This document shows positions 14,770-22,837 of a stretch of DNA of 33,739 nucleotides, piece by piece. The DNA is taken from positions 1,144,649 through 1,178,387 of the forward strand of contig NZ_GL872282.1 of the NCBI RefSeq assembly GCF_000191065.1. Direction: 5' to 3'. Under the pieces are notes generated by a model that had not been told where the DNA came from, did not search any database, and worked only from the letters and a program-made list of their open reading frames with translations. Every line of letters begins with the position of its first letter. Position 1 is the stretch's first letter. Position numbers and translations under genes: made by a program. Source of the stretch: Prevotella multiformis DSM 16608 (GTDB lineage: Bacteria; Bacteroidota; Bacteroidia; Bacteroidales; Bacteroidaceae).

Positions 14770-15420
14770 ATGAAAAAAGTAATTGACAGAAACGCTATTT
14801 TTTCCTCAATGATTTTACTGCTCACGTTCTTTCTGTTCACAGGCTTGTTGAGTTCGTGCAGCCATGATGATGAAGACGGCCAGGGACAGGACTATACACC
14901 TCTGCAAAGTTGTAGGATTATGGGGTATATGAATGAGAGAAATATAGACATTACGGAGTCAGACACCACTAACACCGACCGTCTCAGCACGGTTATGGCA
15001 TACAGAACTGCAGATGACAAGCAGAGCTTGACATTGAAAGTAAGACTGATAACGTCGAAAGATTCTACCGTAGACCTTTATCTTTATGTTCCTGACTTTA
15101 TGGACACATACACAGCAACAGATAACCATCTTTATAGACCCCAAAAATATAGATACTATATTGAGGTCAATTATTCTGGCATCAAAACACCTGTCACTTA
15201 TGTCTCATCGAAAGTGGGTTTCCCGGCAGATCTTCGTTTTTCAACTATAGCCTTAATATCGTACTACACAAATTCTGCTAATTCCTCAGCGCACATAAGA
15301 AAGTATAGGTATAATATAAAAGGAAGATTTGACGGTATGCTGGTTAATAAAAACAATGAACAAGACAAATTGAGGATAGGACTTTTTGTGGATTTGGATA
15401 CGCCCATCACTGTAATCTGA
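14770..15420 (+). CDS. AT-rich orphan lipoprotein, unknown function
   Basis: 216 residues from the ATG at 14770. A longer frame from 14713 would run through the -7 promoter element and was rejected. The signal peptide ends LLSSC, followed by an acidic SHDDEDGQGQD linker typical of exported Bacteroidetes lipoproteins. The body is beta-rich (VRLITSKDSTVDLYLYVPDF, FDGMLVNKNNEQDKLRIGLFVDLD) and superficially like small NigD-type lipoproteins, but I cannot assign a family. Base composition is clearly more AT-rich than manA and the AI-2E gene on either side, which suggests recent acquisition. No operon partner. Confidence 0.65.
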   Translation: MKKVIDRNAIFSSMILLLTFFLFTGLLSSCSHDDEDGQGQDYTPLQSCRIMGYMNERNIDITESDTTNTDRLSTVMAYRTADDKQSLTLKVRLITSKDSTVDLYLYVPDFMDTYTATDNHLYRPQKYRYYIEVNYSGIKTPVTYVSSKVGFPADLRFSTIALISYYTNSANSSAHIRKYRYNIKGRFDGMLVNKNNEQDKLRIGLFVDLDTPITVI

Positions 15421-15545
15421 CATGGAGGATTTCGCATTCTGGCCTGTCATGCTTTCCTTTGAATGACAAGGGCATGGAAGTACGGTCATGAATCGCTCCC
15501 GGGCTTACAGCGGTGCGGCTGCATGGCAGCTGCCTGGGGAAAAGC

Positions 15546-15603
15546 AGACACCCTCGCTTTCCGCAGCACAACATAGTGTCTGTCGGAGAGCGAGGGTGTC
15601 TGT
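15546..15603 (-). terminator. Long hairpin terminator of the tdk/AI-2E operon
   Basis: Arms CAGACACCCTCGCTTTCCG (15546-15564) and CGGAGAGCGAGGGTGTCTG (15585-15603) pair over 19 bp with one mismatch. On the minus strand TTTT follows. It lies 66 bp past the end of the AI-2E gene and could also stop plus-strand reading from the lipoprotein. Confidence 0.7.
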
Positions 15604-15669
15604 CCTAACGGTCTGCCCGTCATGCGCCTGTCGGAAACCTTGCAAGGAGAGACGGGACGGATAGGATGT

Positions 15670-16737
15670 TTACTGTTCCTCCTTTGTCACATACCGCTGC
15701 CAATAGGCAATGATGAGCGTGGTGAGCGGAAGGGCGATGATCAGTCCGATGAAGCCTAACAGTGCCCCCCATACGGAGAGGGAAAGCAGCAGGATGGCCG
15801 GGTTCAGTCCCATGGCTTTTCCCATGATCTTCGGCGTAATCACCATGTCCATCAGCACCTGCACGACGGCGAAGACCGCCAGGGCCGACCCGAAGATGAT
15901 CCAGAAGTTCTGTCCTGTATCGGCCGCCTTGAGCAGGGCGAGGAACACCGTCGGTATGAGTGCGAAGGTATGAAGATAAGGTACGAGGTTGAGGATGCCG
16001 ACAAGGATGCCCATGCCGATGGCCATCGGGAAGTCGATGATGGTGAATCCGATGCAGAACAAGATGCCTAAGCAGAGCGATACCAGTCCCTGTCCTCGGA
16101 TGTAGTTGTTCAGCTCGCGTTCCACGTCCTGTGCCAGTCCGGCCCAGAAGGGGCGCACGTTCCTGGGGAATATCTTTATCCATTTCTCGGTCAGCGTCTC
16201 ATAGTCGAGCAGGATGAAGAACATATATAACAAGGTGATGCAGGATGCGATGATCGACAGGACGATGCTTGCCGTCTGCCCGATTACCGAGAAGAGCTTC
16301 GGCATGGCGGTCTTGAGGGTATTGGTGAAGTCCGGACTCTTCAGGTAGCGTTCTATCTCGATCTGGTTCTCCATGACCCACCGCTGTACGATTGCCGACA
16401 GGCTGTCGGTATGGGTCGTCTCGTGCATATAGCGGTTGGCAACGTGCATGAGCCGGTCGATCTGGCCGATCATCGGGGGGACTATGAAGAGGAAGATGGC
16501 GGTAATGACCGCTGCGACGAACAGGAGGGTGACGAGGATGCTCAAGGCTCTGCCCGGCACATGGAGCCTGTACTGTACAAACTTCACAATGGGGTAGAGC
16601 AGGTAGGCGAGCAGCCATGCGACAAAGAAAGGCAGAAGCACCCCGGAGAGGGCGTTGATGATAAAGCCGACGGCGAGGATGGCAAGTGCGATCAATGCCC
16701 ATCGTATGAACTTGTCGAATGTGATAGTCTGTGCCAT
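15670..16737 (-). CDS. AI-2E family transporter (PerM/YdiK-like)
   Basis: 355 residues from the ATG at 16737; upstream in-frame sequence overlaps tdk and was rejected. It has the family layout: two N-terminal membrane segments (~12-75), a third near 80-105, a soluble middle (~110-195) and a C-terminal membrane block with GILVGILNLVPYLHTF and DMVITPKIMGKAMGLNP, the characteristic family motifs, then GALLGFIGLIIALP. Members export small molecules or ions; the AI-2 role of E. coli TqsA should not be assumed. It starts 7 bp after tdk on the same strand, so the two are co-transcribed. Inner membrane. Confidence 0.88.
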   Translation of the reverse strand: MAQTITFDKFIRWALIALAILAVGFIINALSGVLLPFFVAWLLAYLLYPIVKFVQYRLHVPGRALSILVTLLFVAAVITAIFLFIVPPMIGQIDRLMHVANRYMHETTHTDSLSAIVQRWVMENQIEIERYLKSPDFTNTLKTAMPKLFSVIGQTASIVLSIIASCITLLYMFFILLDYETLTEKWIKIFPRNVRPFWAGLAQDVERELNNYIRGQGLVSLCLGILFCIGFTIIDFPMAIGMGILVGILNLVPYLHTFALIPTVFLALLKAADTGQNFWIIFGSALAVFAVVQVLMDMVITPKIMGKAMGLNPAILLLSLSVWGALLGFIGLIIALPLTTLIIAYWQRYVTKEEQ

Positions 16738-16744
16738 AGTCCTT

Positions 16745-17344
16745 TTATTTTCTGTCTTTTCTTTCCTCCTGTATCGCTCTCTGGTAGCAGGCACGGCACA
16801 ACGGCTCGTATTCCTGCTGTTCGCCCAGCATGACACGGCGGTCGTCGGCCACAAGACGGTGGCTCACGTATGCCAGCGCACCGCACTTCACACAGATGGC
16901 ATGCACCTTCGTCACCTCGTCGGCGATGGCGCAGAGGGCGGGGATAGGACCGAAGGGGACACCCTTGTAGTCCATGTCGAGGCCGGCGATGATGACGCGC
17001 ACGCCGTTGTTCGCCAGCTGGTTGCAGACATCTACAAGCCCGTCATCCAGGAACTGTGCTTCGTCGATGCCGACGACATCGATGCCTGCTGCAAGGAGCG
17101 GGATGCTGCCCGATGAGTCGATCGGTGTGGAGTGAATGGTATTCTGGTCGTGGCTGACGACATCCTCGTCGGAATAGCGGGTGTCAATGGAGGGCTTGAA
17201 GATCTCCACTTTTTGTCTGGCGAACTTCGCCCGTTTCATCCGTCGGATGAGTTCTTCGGTCTTGCCGGAGAACATACTTCCGCAAATCACTTCAATGCGT
17301 CCCTGCCGACGCCTTTCACCGTTGAGATTGTCCATCGTTGTCAT
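16745..17344 (-). CDS. tdk: Thymidine kinase, type II
   Basis: 199 residues from the ATG at 17344; an ATG at 17335 is also possible. A TTG further upstream (17356) lies inside the predicted -7 element and cannot be the start. The enzyme phosphorylates thymidine to dTMP for salvage. The P-loop [10 protein letters not shown] (22-31), the catalytic Glu95 in GIDEAQF and the zinc-ribbon cysteines C151, C154, C183 and C186 are all present, so the gene looks intact. First gene of a two-gene operon with the AI-2E transporter, divergent from rsmI. Confidence 0.93.
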   Translation of the reverse strand: MTTMDNLNGERRRQGRIEVICGSMFSGKTEELIRRMKRAKFARQKVEIFKPSIDTRYSDEDVVSHDQNTIHSTPIDSSGSIPLLAAGIDVVGIDEAQFLDDGLVDVCNQLANNGVRVIIAGLDMDYKGVPFGPIPALCAIADEVTKVHAICVKCGALAYVSHRLVADDRRVMLGEQQEYEPLCRACYQRAIQEERKDRK

Positions 17345-17353
17345 TTGTTGATG

Positions 17354-17361
17354 CAAAGATA
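17354..17361 (-). promoter_or_regulatory. -7 element of the tdk promoter (TATCTTTG)
   Basis: On the minus strand TATCTTTG fits TAnnTTTG. The -33 region has only TTTAC at the right distance. The transcript would begin a few bases before the ATG at 17344, giving a very short leader. The rest of the gap to rsmI holds a hairpin (17421-17444, CCGGGGAAGA with TCTTCCCGG) without T-tract. Confidence 0.5.
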
Positions 17362-17650
17362 GATATTTTATAGAGAAAAGGTAAATGTTAAGCGTTAAAA
17401 GTTGCTGAAAGAGGGGGAAGCCGGGGAAGAAGCTGTCTTCCCGGTTGAATGTGTCGAGAGGTCAAGATTTCTGAATCTTTCCCCTGAAGGATGCCGTCTT
17501 TTCCTCAACCTGTGGCGGTGGAACATTCTCCTTTCCTCCTCTCATCCTGTACCTGCAGCCGGATGTGTCCCTCTTCTGAATGCCCCGGTCTCCGATGCTT
17601 CTGCCCCCTGCAAACGGAAATGATTGTTATGTAAAAAAAGCTAATTTATT

Positions 17651-17680
17651 TTGACTTTCATCCGATTTGACTTACATTTG
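17651..17680 (+). promoter_or_regulatory. Bacteroidetes-type promoter for rsmI
   Basis: TTG at 17651-17653 and TACATTTG at 17673-17680, 19 bp apart. The ATG is at 17690, so the predicted transcript has a leader of only a few bases and may be almost leaderless. Confidence 0.7.
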
Positions 17681-17689
17681 CAGCTAAGA

Positions 17690-18412
17690 ATGGGAATACT
17701 GTATCTCGTACCGACCCCTGTCGGCAATATGGAGGATATGACGCTCCGGGCCATCAGGGTCCTCAAGGAGGCTGATCTGGTTCTGTGTGAAGATACCCGC
17801 ACCTCGGGTATTCTGTTGAAGCATTTTGAAATCAGGAACCGCCTGATATCTCATCATAAGTTCAATGAGCACAGCACTTCTGCAGGGATAGTCAACCGTC
17901 TGAAAGCAGGGGAGACCATTGCGCTCATCTCTGATGCGGGGACGCCGGGCATCAGCGATCCGGGCTTCTTTCTGGCCCGTGAGGCGGCAGCCAGCGGCGT
18001 GACTGTCCAGACGCTGCCGGGTGCGACGGCCTTCGTGCCGGCGCTTGTGTCGAGCGGACTGCCTTGCGACCGGTTCTGTTTCGAAGGCTTCCTGCCGCAG
18101 AAGAAAGGGCGCAGGACGCATCTTGAAAGCCTGTCGGAGGAAACGCGGACGATGGTCTTCTACGAGTCGCCTTACCGGGTGGTAAAGACCCTGGAACAGT
18201 TTGCGGAGGTGTTCGGAACGGAGCGGCAGGCAAGCTGCTGCAGGGAAATCTCAAAGGTGCATGAAGAGAGTGTACGCGGAACGCTGGCAGAGGTGATCGC
18301 CCATTTCAAAGAGACCGAACCACGGGGTGAGTTTGTCATCGTGGTGGCGGGAAAGGAAAAAGTCAAGTCTTCCGACAGGAAGAAGCAAACGGATAAAACA
18401 TATAACGTATGA
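17690..18412 (+). CDS. rsmI: 16S rRNA (cytidine-1402-2'-O)-methyltransferase
   Basis: 240 residues from the ATG at 17690; an in-frame TTG at 17651 is the -33 promoter triplet and was rejected. The tetrapyrrole-methylase fold is recognised by LYLVPTPVGNMEDMTLRA at the N-terminus, CEDTRTSGILLKHF, and the SAM-binding ISDAGTPGISDPG. RsmI methylates the ribose of C1402 in 16S rRNA, in the decoding centre. The stop overlaps the start of the next gene by 4 bp (ATGA at 18409), so the two are translationally coupled. Confidence 0.92.
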   Translation: MGILYLVPTPVGNMEDMTLRAIRVLKEADLVLCEDTRTSGILLKHFEIRNRLISHHKFNEHSTSAGIVNRLKAGETIALISDAGTPGISDPGFFLAREAAASGVTVQTLPGATAFVPALVSSGLPCDRFCFEGFLPQKKGRRTHLESLSEETRTMVFYESPYRVVKTLEQFAEVFGTERQASCCREISKVHEESVRGTLAEVIAHFKETEPRGEFVIVVAGKEKVKSSDRKKQTDKTYNV

Positions 18413-19323
18413 AGAAACTATTAGTAATGGCAGTATGTGGAGCTCTTGCACTGGCATCCTGCAATCAAGACAAGAAGTCGGCATTGAATCCTGCCGAGAT
18501 ACAGAATGACTCCCTGCGCTCTATCATCAGTGCACGTGACAATGAAATCAATGACATGATGGGCACGCTGAACGATATCCAGCAGGGCTTTACCGAGATC
18601 AACGAGGCCGAGAACCGGGTAACGATTGCGAAGGACGGTGAACGGCCGGACAAGGCTACGCAGGTGAAGGAGAATATACAGTTCATCGCCCAGCGCATGA
18701 AGGAGAACCGCGAACTGATCAAGAAGCTGCAGCAGCAGTTGCGCGAGACGGGCTTCAAGGGGGACGCCATGAAGAAGACCCTTAGCCAGCTGACCAACCA
18801 GCTGAGCCGCAAGGAGTCGGACTTGAAGCAGCTCCGCTCCGAACTGGAGTCGAAAAATATCCATATCAAGGAACTTGACGAGACCATCACGGGGCTGAAT
18901 ACGGATGTTGCGACGCTGAAGACGGAAAAAGAGAGCCTTGCTACGGAGAAGGAGACCCTCACCAAGGAAAAGGAAAATCTTCAGGCGGAAAGCAATCAGA
19001 AGACCGAGACCATCAACACACAGGACAAGCAGCTGAATACAGGCTGGTATGTGTTCGGTACGAAGAGTGAACTGAAGGCACAGCACATCCTCGACGGTGG
19101 AAAGGTATTGCAGGGTTCGTTCAACAAGAACTACTTTACGAAGATTGACATCCGTGTCAACAAGGAAATCAAACTTTACAGCAAGAGCGCCCGGCTGCTG
19201 ACGGCTCATCCGAGCAGCAGCTACTCTCTGTCGACTGACACCAACGGGCAGTACGTCCTCCGTATCACGGATCCGCAGACCTTCTGGAGTACGAGCAAGT
19301 ATCTGGTCGTACAGGTTCGATAG
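18409..19323 (+). CDS. Coiled-coil lipoprotein, Cbp1-like adhesin family
   Basis: 304 residues; signal peptide with lipobox LASC (Cys18). Residues ~25-210 form a long charged coiled coil rich in Glu/Lys/Gln (LKTEKESLATEKETLTKEKE), followed by a compact C-terminal domain of ~90 residues (GWYVFGTKSELKAQHIL ... FWSTSKYLVVQVR). This architecture recalls the family annotated as Cbp1 collagen-binding adhesins in Bacteroidales; I hold that name loosely. A structural lipoprotein of the envelope is an equal possibility. Coupled to rsmI by a 4-bp overlap and followed by a terminator. Confidence 0.75.
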   Translation: MKKLLVMAVCGALALASCNQDKKSALNPAEIQNDSLRSIISARDNEINDMMGTLNDIQQGFTEINEAENRVTIAKDGERPDKATQVKENIQFIAQRMKENRELIKKLQQQLRETGFKGDAMKKTLSQLTNQLSRKESDLKQLRSELESKNIHIKELDETITGLNTDVATLKTEKESLATEKETLTKEKENLQAESNQKTETINTQDKQLNTGWYVFGTKSELKAQHILDGGKVLQGSFNKNYFTKIDIRVNKEIKLYSKSARLLTAHPSSSYSLSTDTNGQYVLRITDPQTFWSTSKYLVVQVR

Positions 19324-19342
19324 CTGTCGGAGAAGCATAAGA

Positions 19343-19379
19343 AAAGAGACATCCTCATCGTGTGGATGTCTCTTTTTTT
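19343..19379. terminator. Terminator after the rsmI operon
   Basis: AAAGAGACATCC (19343-19354) pairs perfectly with GGATGTCTCTTT (19364-19375) around a 9-nt loop and is followed by T residues. The minus strand also ends in T-rich sequence, so it likely serves the sigma-factor operon converging from the right as well. Confidence 0.85.
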
Positions 19380-19413
19380 GACACTTTCCTTCTGCTTCTC
19401 GCAGGATGGGACT

Positions 19414-19788
19414 TTACGGTTTCAGGTTGACCATCCTCATGGTGAACAGCAGGCTGAACGTGACGAAGGCGGCACCGATCGCCAGGCCGATATACCGGAC
19501 GTTGTGAAGCAGGACAAGGATAAGTTCCGGTTCTGTCCCATTGACGTATGTCTCCATGATGGCAGGCAGTGTGAAACTTGCGAGCGTCACCATGCACCCC
19601 ACTACAATGCCGACGGCAAGCATCCAGATTGACAGCCGTCTGTTCTTACGGGTCTCTGCGCGTTGATAAGCCTTTACTTCTTCTACAAGTTCCATCTGCC
19701 GTTGCAGCCTCCCCATGAACTGCCTGTCATCCGAAAGCCGGGGATGATAGTCTGCCAACAGGTCTTTTAAGAATTTGTCCTCGTTCAT
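19414..19788 (-). CDS. Small membrane protein, probable anti-sigma partner
   Basis: 124 residues: a charged soluble N-terminus (1-50) and two predicted membrane helices (about 52-76 and 96-118). It overlaps the ECF sigma factor gene by 4 bp, the usual arrangement for a sigma/anti-sigma pair. The N-terminal part would be cytoplasmic and could hold the sigma factor. No zinc-binding HxxxCxxC motif is present. No specific family was recognised; the role is inferred from position and topology. Confidence 0.65.
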   Translation of the reverse strand: MNEDKFLKDLLADYHPRLSDDRQFMGRLQRQMELVEEVKAYQRAETRKNRRLSIWMLAVGIVVGCMVTLASFTLPAIMETYVNGTEPELILVLLHNVRYIGLAIGAAFVTFSLLFTMRMVNLKP

Positions 19789-20267
19789 CTTCCCAGTAAG
19801 TTTTTAAGTTCCTCCCGTCCCCGTGAGAGCTGCTTCTTGATGGCACTCTCACTGCTGTCGGTTATCTCTGCAATCTCTTTTATCTGATAGCCCTGCATGT
19901 AATAGAGCAGGATGCTTGTCCGTATCGTTTCAGAAAGCGTTGCCAAGGCACTGTGCAATTCCTCGTAGCGGAAAGTATCATCGCTCCCATTGCTTCCCTG
20001 TAACGTCAAGGCTTTCTCAATAGGCTGTTCGGCCCGGTTCTTCTGTCTGCGGCGTGAATCGATGAAGACACGATAGGCGGTTTTCATCAGCCATGCCGGG
20101 AACTTCCCCCGTTCGTCGTACTGTTCGCTTCGAAGATAGGCCTTGATGAGTGCTTCTTGAGCAATGTCGTCAGCTTCGGCACTGTTTCCGCAGCACAAGG
20201 CCGTCAGGAACCGGCGCAATGCCGCCTGCTCCTGACCGACCCGGTTGACGAACTGTTCTCTTGTCAT
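19785..20267 (-). CDS. ECF-type RNA polymerase sigma factor
   Basis: 160 residues with sigma region 2 (about 20-80: ADDIAQEALIKAYLR ... FPAWLMKTAYRVFIDSRRR) and region 4 (about 105-155: LSETIRTSILLYYMQGYQIKEIAEITDSSESAIKKQLSRGREEL), a standard RpoE/SigW-like layout. It would direct RNA polymerase to a small regulon, probably including its own operon. It lies between two membrane-protein genes, 6 bp after one and overlapping the other by 4 bp, which suggests an envelope-sensing unit. Confidence 0.9.
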   Translation of the reverse strand: MTREQFVNRVGQEQAALRRFLTALCCGNSAEADDIAQEALIKAYLRSEQYDERGKFPAWLMKTAYRVFIDSRRRQKNRAEQPIEKALTLQGSNGSDDTFRYEELHSALATLSETIRTSILLYYMQGYQIKEIAEITDSSESAIKKQLSRGREELKNLLGR

Positions 20268-20273
20268 AGTTTC

Positions 20274-20723
20274 CTAATCGTTGTCGTTCAGCTTGTCCAG
20301 AGCCTTCTTGCCATTGTTGTAGGCTGCCAGCAGACCGCATCCGACAGCCAGTGGAAGTACGCCGAAGACGGCACCAATAGGAATGTACGTGTTGGCAAAG
20401 CCCAACACGAGCCACAGTGTTATAATCACCAAGATGGTTGCGGTCCCGCCTATCATGCAGATTGTTCCCCAAAGCATCTCGTAATGCACCATTGTCATCA
20501 ACTTCTCCTTGTACGGTTTCTTCGGAGGATTTATCTGGCGGAGGAACTCCTGTATGTCGACATCAGGGTTCTTTTCGATGAAAGCCATTACAATCTGGCT
20601 TCTTTTGTCGGTCTCGTGCTGCTTGTTCCGGTAAGTGAGCCAGGTGTACACAATAGGAAGAATCACCGCGACGGCTATTGGGAAAACAGCGTCAGCAAGG
20701 GTGTGGAGAACTACAGAATCCAT
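20274..20723 (-). CDS. Membrane protein, DUF6249-like, first gene of the ECF operon
   Basis: 149 residues from the ATG at 20723; an ATG at 20729 would add two residues. A hydrophobic segment at ~8-28 precedes a cytoplasmic loop (RNKQHETDKRSQIVMAFIEKNPDVDIQEFL), then two more membrane helices (~78-100 and 105-130). This layout recalls the DUF6249 proteins often found beside ECF sigma factors in Bacteroidetes, but the match is by impression. It may take part in sensing or be a regulated target. Confidence 0.65.
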   Translation of the reverse strand: MDSVVLHTLADAVFPIAVAVILPIVYTWLTYRNKQHETDKRSQIVMAFIEKNPDVDIQEFLRQINPPKKPYKEKLMTMVHYEMLWGTICMIGGTATILVIITLWLVLGFANTYIPIGAVFGVLPLAVGCGLLAAYNNGKKALDKLNDND

Positions 20724-20743
20724 AATCATTCATTTTTAAGTAG

Positions 20744-20787
20744 GTTATACATTGAATTTTCTTTCTGAACCGATTCACATGTATAAC
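20744..20787. promoter_or_regulatory. 9-bp perfect inverted repeat upstream of the ECF operon
   Basis: GTTATACAT (20744-20752) and ATGTATAAC (20779-20787) are exact reverse complements with a 26-bp spacer; similar flanking bases extend the match (TTGAA, TTCAC). It lies 15 bp upstream of the first ATG of the operon (or 21 bp from the preferred one). It is a candidate operator or regulator site. Confidence 0.45.
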
Positions 20788-21039
20788 GTTGCCGGTGCAC
20801 AAAAGGTGACATGGACAGGTCTCATTTTAACAACAGACAGCTCATTTTGTTTTTATCCGCTCTGTTGAGGAGGGTTCTCCGGTCTTTTCTTCATCTGTCC
20901 CGGAATCCCTGTTTTACCTGGCTTCGGGTTCGGTTTCTCCTGCATAGAGGTTTCCTCCTTCTGTCTTCGGAATCCCAGCCTCACCCGAATCCTGTCGCGG
21001 CCTCGGTCCCTTCCACGCAGGAGTCTCCCGCCGTCTACT

Positions 21040-21061
21040 CCCCTCTCCATTCGGAGAGGGG
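21040..21061. repeat. CCCCTCTCC/GGAGAGGGG hairpin between convergent or tandem units
   Basis: CCCCTCTCC and GGAGAGGGG pair over 9 bp with a tight 4-nt loop, followed on the plus strand by a G-rich stretch and TTTTTT (21075-21080). Very similar hairpins are common between genes in Bacteroidetes. On the minus strand, where ettA ends at 21079, no T-run follows. The rest of the 20730-21078 gap shows nothing coding. Confidence 0.55.
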
Positions 21062-21078
21062 TCGGGGGTGAGGCTTTT

Positions 21079-22776
21079 TTATCCCTCCATCAGCTTCCTG
21101 TACCTTCCTTTCTTTATCTCCTCATTACCCAATCGGCGTGCCTTATTGATCTCATAATCAGAGAAACCGCCCTCGAAGAAGACCACCTCGCCGTTGCCCT
21201 CAAAGGCAAGGATGTGAGTACAGATACGGTCGAGGAACCAACGGTCGTGACTGATGACGACCGCACATCCTGCGAATGCCTCGAGACCTTCCTCCAGAGC
21301 ACGGAGCGTATTCACGTCGATGTCGTTCGTCGGTTCGTCGAGTAAGAGGACGTTGCCTTCCTGCTTCAGGGCCAGTGCCAGCTGCAGGCGGTTACGTTCA
21401 CCCCCGGAAAGTACGGAACAGAGCTTGCTCTGATCCGTGCCGGAGAAATTGAAACGAGAGAGATAGGCACGTGAGTTGATGTCGCGCCCACCCATGCGGA
21501 TCGTCTCATTTCCCTGTGCTACAACGTCATACACTGTCTTCTTCGGGTCAATATCCTTATGCTGCTGGTCGACATAAGCGAGCTTCACGGTCTCACCCAC
21601 CTCGAATGTTCCGCCGTCGACCTGTTCCAGTCCCATGATGAGGCGGAAGAGCGTTGTCTTGCCCGCACCGTTCGGCCCGATGACGCCCACGATGCCGTTC
21701 GGCGGAAGCGTGAAGTTGAGGTCGTTGAAGAGCACCTTCTCACCAAAGGCTTTCTTCACGTGCTGCGCTTCGATCACCTTGTTTCCAAGACGCGGACCGT
21801 TCGGGATGAAGATTTCGAGTTTCTCCTCATGCTGCTTCTGTTCCTCGTTGAGCATCTGCTCGTAAGAGTTCAGACGAGCCTTACCCTTAGCCTGACGAGC
21901 CTTCGGTGCCATACGTACCCACTCCAACTCACGCTCCAGGGTCTTGCGCCGCTTAGAAGCCGATTTTTCTTCCTGTTCCATGCGTTTTGTTTTCTGGTCG
22001 AGCCACGAAGAGTAGTTACCCTTCCATGGAATGCCCTCGCCACGATCGAGTTCGAGAATCCACTCGCTCACATCGTCCAGGAAGTAACGGTCGTGGGTAA
22101 CGGCGATGACCGTACCCTCATACTGCTGCAAATGCTGCTCCAGCCAGTCGATGCTTTCGGCGTCAAGGTGGTTCGTCGGCTCGTCGAGCAGCAGCACATC
22201 GGGCTTCTGAAGGAGCAGACGGCAGAGTGCGACGCGGCGACGCTCTCCACCCGAAAGGTTCGTTACAGGCAGATCGCCCTTTGGACAGCGCAGTGCATCC
22301 ATCGCACGGTCCAGTCGCGAGTCGATGTTCCAGGCATCTGTTGCATCGATGATATCCTGCAATTCAGCCTGTCGCTGCATCAGTTTGTCCATCTTGTCGG
22401 CATCAGAGTAATACTCCTCCTGTCCGAACTTCACGTTGATGTCGTCGTATTCTTTCAGTGCATCATAGATCTGCTGTACGCCTTCCATGACATTCTCTTT
22501 CACGGTCTTTGTCTCGTCGAGCGGCGGATCCTGCGGCAGATAGCCCACCGAGTAGCCGGGACTCCATACCACCTCACCCTGTGTAGGTTCCACCAGTCCG
22601 GCGATGATCTTCATCAGCGTGGACTTTCCGGCACCGTTGAGACCGATAATGCCTATCTTTGCACCATAAAAGAACGAGAGGTAAATGTTCTTCAGGATCT
22701 GTTTCTGATTCTGCGGGATGATCTTAGACACCCCCACCATTGAGAAGATAATCTTCTTGTCGTCTACTGTTGCCAT
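21079..22776 (-). CDS. ettA: Energy-dependent translational throttle protein EttA (ABC-F)
   Basis: 565 residues from the ATG at 22776 (MATVDDKK); a start at 22803 would be upstream of the likely transcript start. Two ABC domains without membrane segments: Walker A GLNGAGKST (45-53) and GPNGAGKTT, signatures LSGGERRR and LSGGERNR, Walker B VLLLDEPTNHLD and VLLLDEPTNDID. The linker between domains is the charged ABC-F type, and the length fits EttA (~555). EttA binds the ribosomal E site and gates entry into elongation according to the ATP/ADP ratio. Single-gene unit with its own promoter. Confidence 0.9.
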   Translation of the reverse strand: MATVDDKKIIFSMVGVSKIIPQNQKQILKNIYLSFFYGAKIGIIGLNGAGKSTLMKIIAGLVEPTQGEVVWSPGYSVGYLPQDPPLDETKTVKENVMEGVQQIYDALKEYDDINVKFGQEEYYSDADKMDKLMQRQAELQDIIDATDAWNIDSRLDRAMDALRCPKGDLPVTNLSGGERRRVALCRLLLQKPDVLLLDEPTNHLDAESIDWLEQHLQQYEGTVIAVTHDRYFLDDVSEWILELDRGEGIPWKGNYSSWLDQKTKRMEQEEKSASKRRKTLERELEWVRMAPKARQAKGKARLNSYEQMLNEEQKQHEEKLEIFIPNGPRLGNKVIEAQHVKKAFGEKVLFNDLNFTLPPNGIVGVIGPNGAGKTTLFRLIMGLEQVDGGTFEVGETVKLAYVDQQHKDIDPKKTVYDVVAQGNETIRMGGRDINSRAYLSRFNFSGTDQSKLCSVLSGGERNRLQLALALKQEGNVLLLDEPTNDIDVNTLRALEEGLEAFAGCAVVISHDRWFLDRICTHILAFEGNGEVVFFEGGFSDYEINKARRLGNEEIKKGRYRKLMEG

Positions 22777-22800
22777 TGGTTGTTTCGTTTGTTTTGTTGA

Positions 22801-22831
22801 CAAAGATAACGAAAATAATCCGTATCGGCAA
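22801..22831 (-). promoter_or_regulatory. Bacteroidetes-type promoter for ettA
   Basis: On the minus strand TTG (22831-22829) and TATCTTTG (22808-22801) are 20 bp apart. The leader before the ATG at 22776 would be about 20 nt. The left end of repeat copy 2 begins only 7 bp upstream of the -33 triplet. Confidence 0.7.
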
Positions 22832-22837
22832 ATTTAG

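Noticed and set aside
17421..17444. Terminator between tdk and rsmI
   Set aside because: A good stem but no T-tract on either strand and it lies between two divergent promoters.
20811..21071. 86-codon plus-strand ORF left of ettA
   Set aside because: Includes the extragenic CCCCTCTCC hairpin and has low-complexity composition; no start signal or family.
21559..22743. 394-codon open frame on the plus strand opposite ettA
   Set aside because: Shadow of a highly conserved ABC-F gene; no domain or signal of its own.
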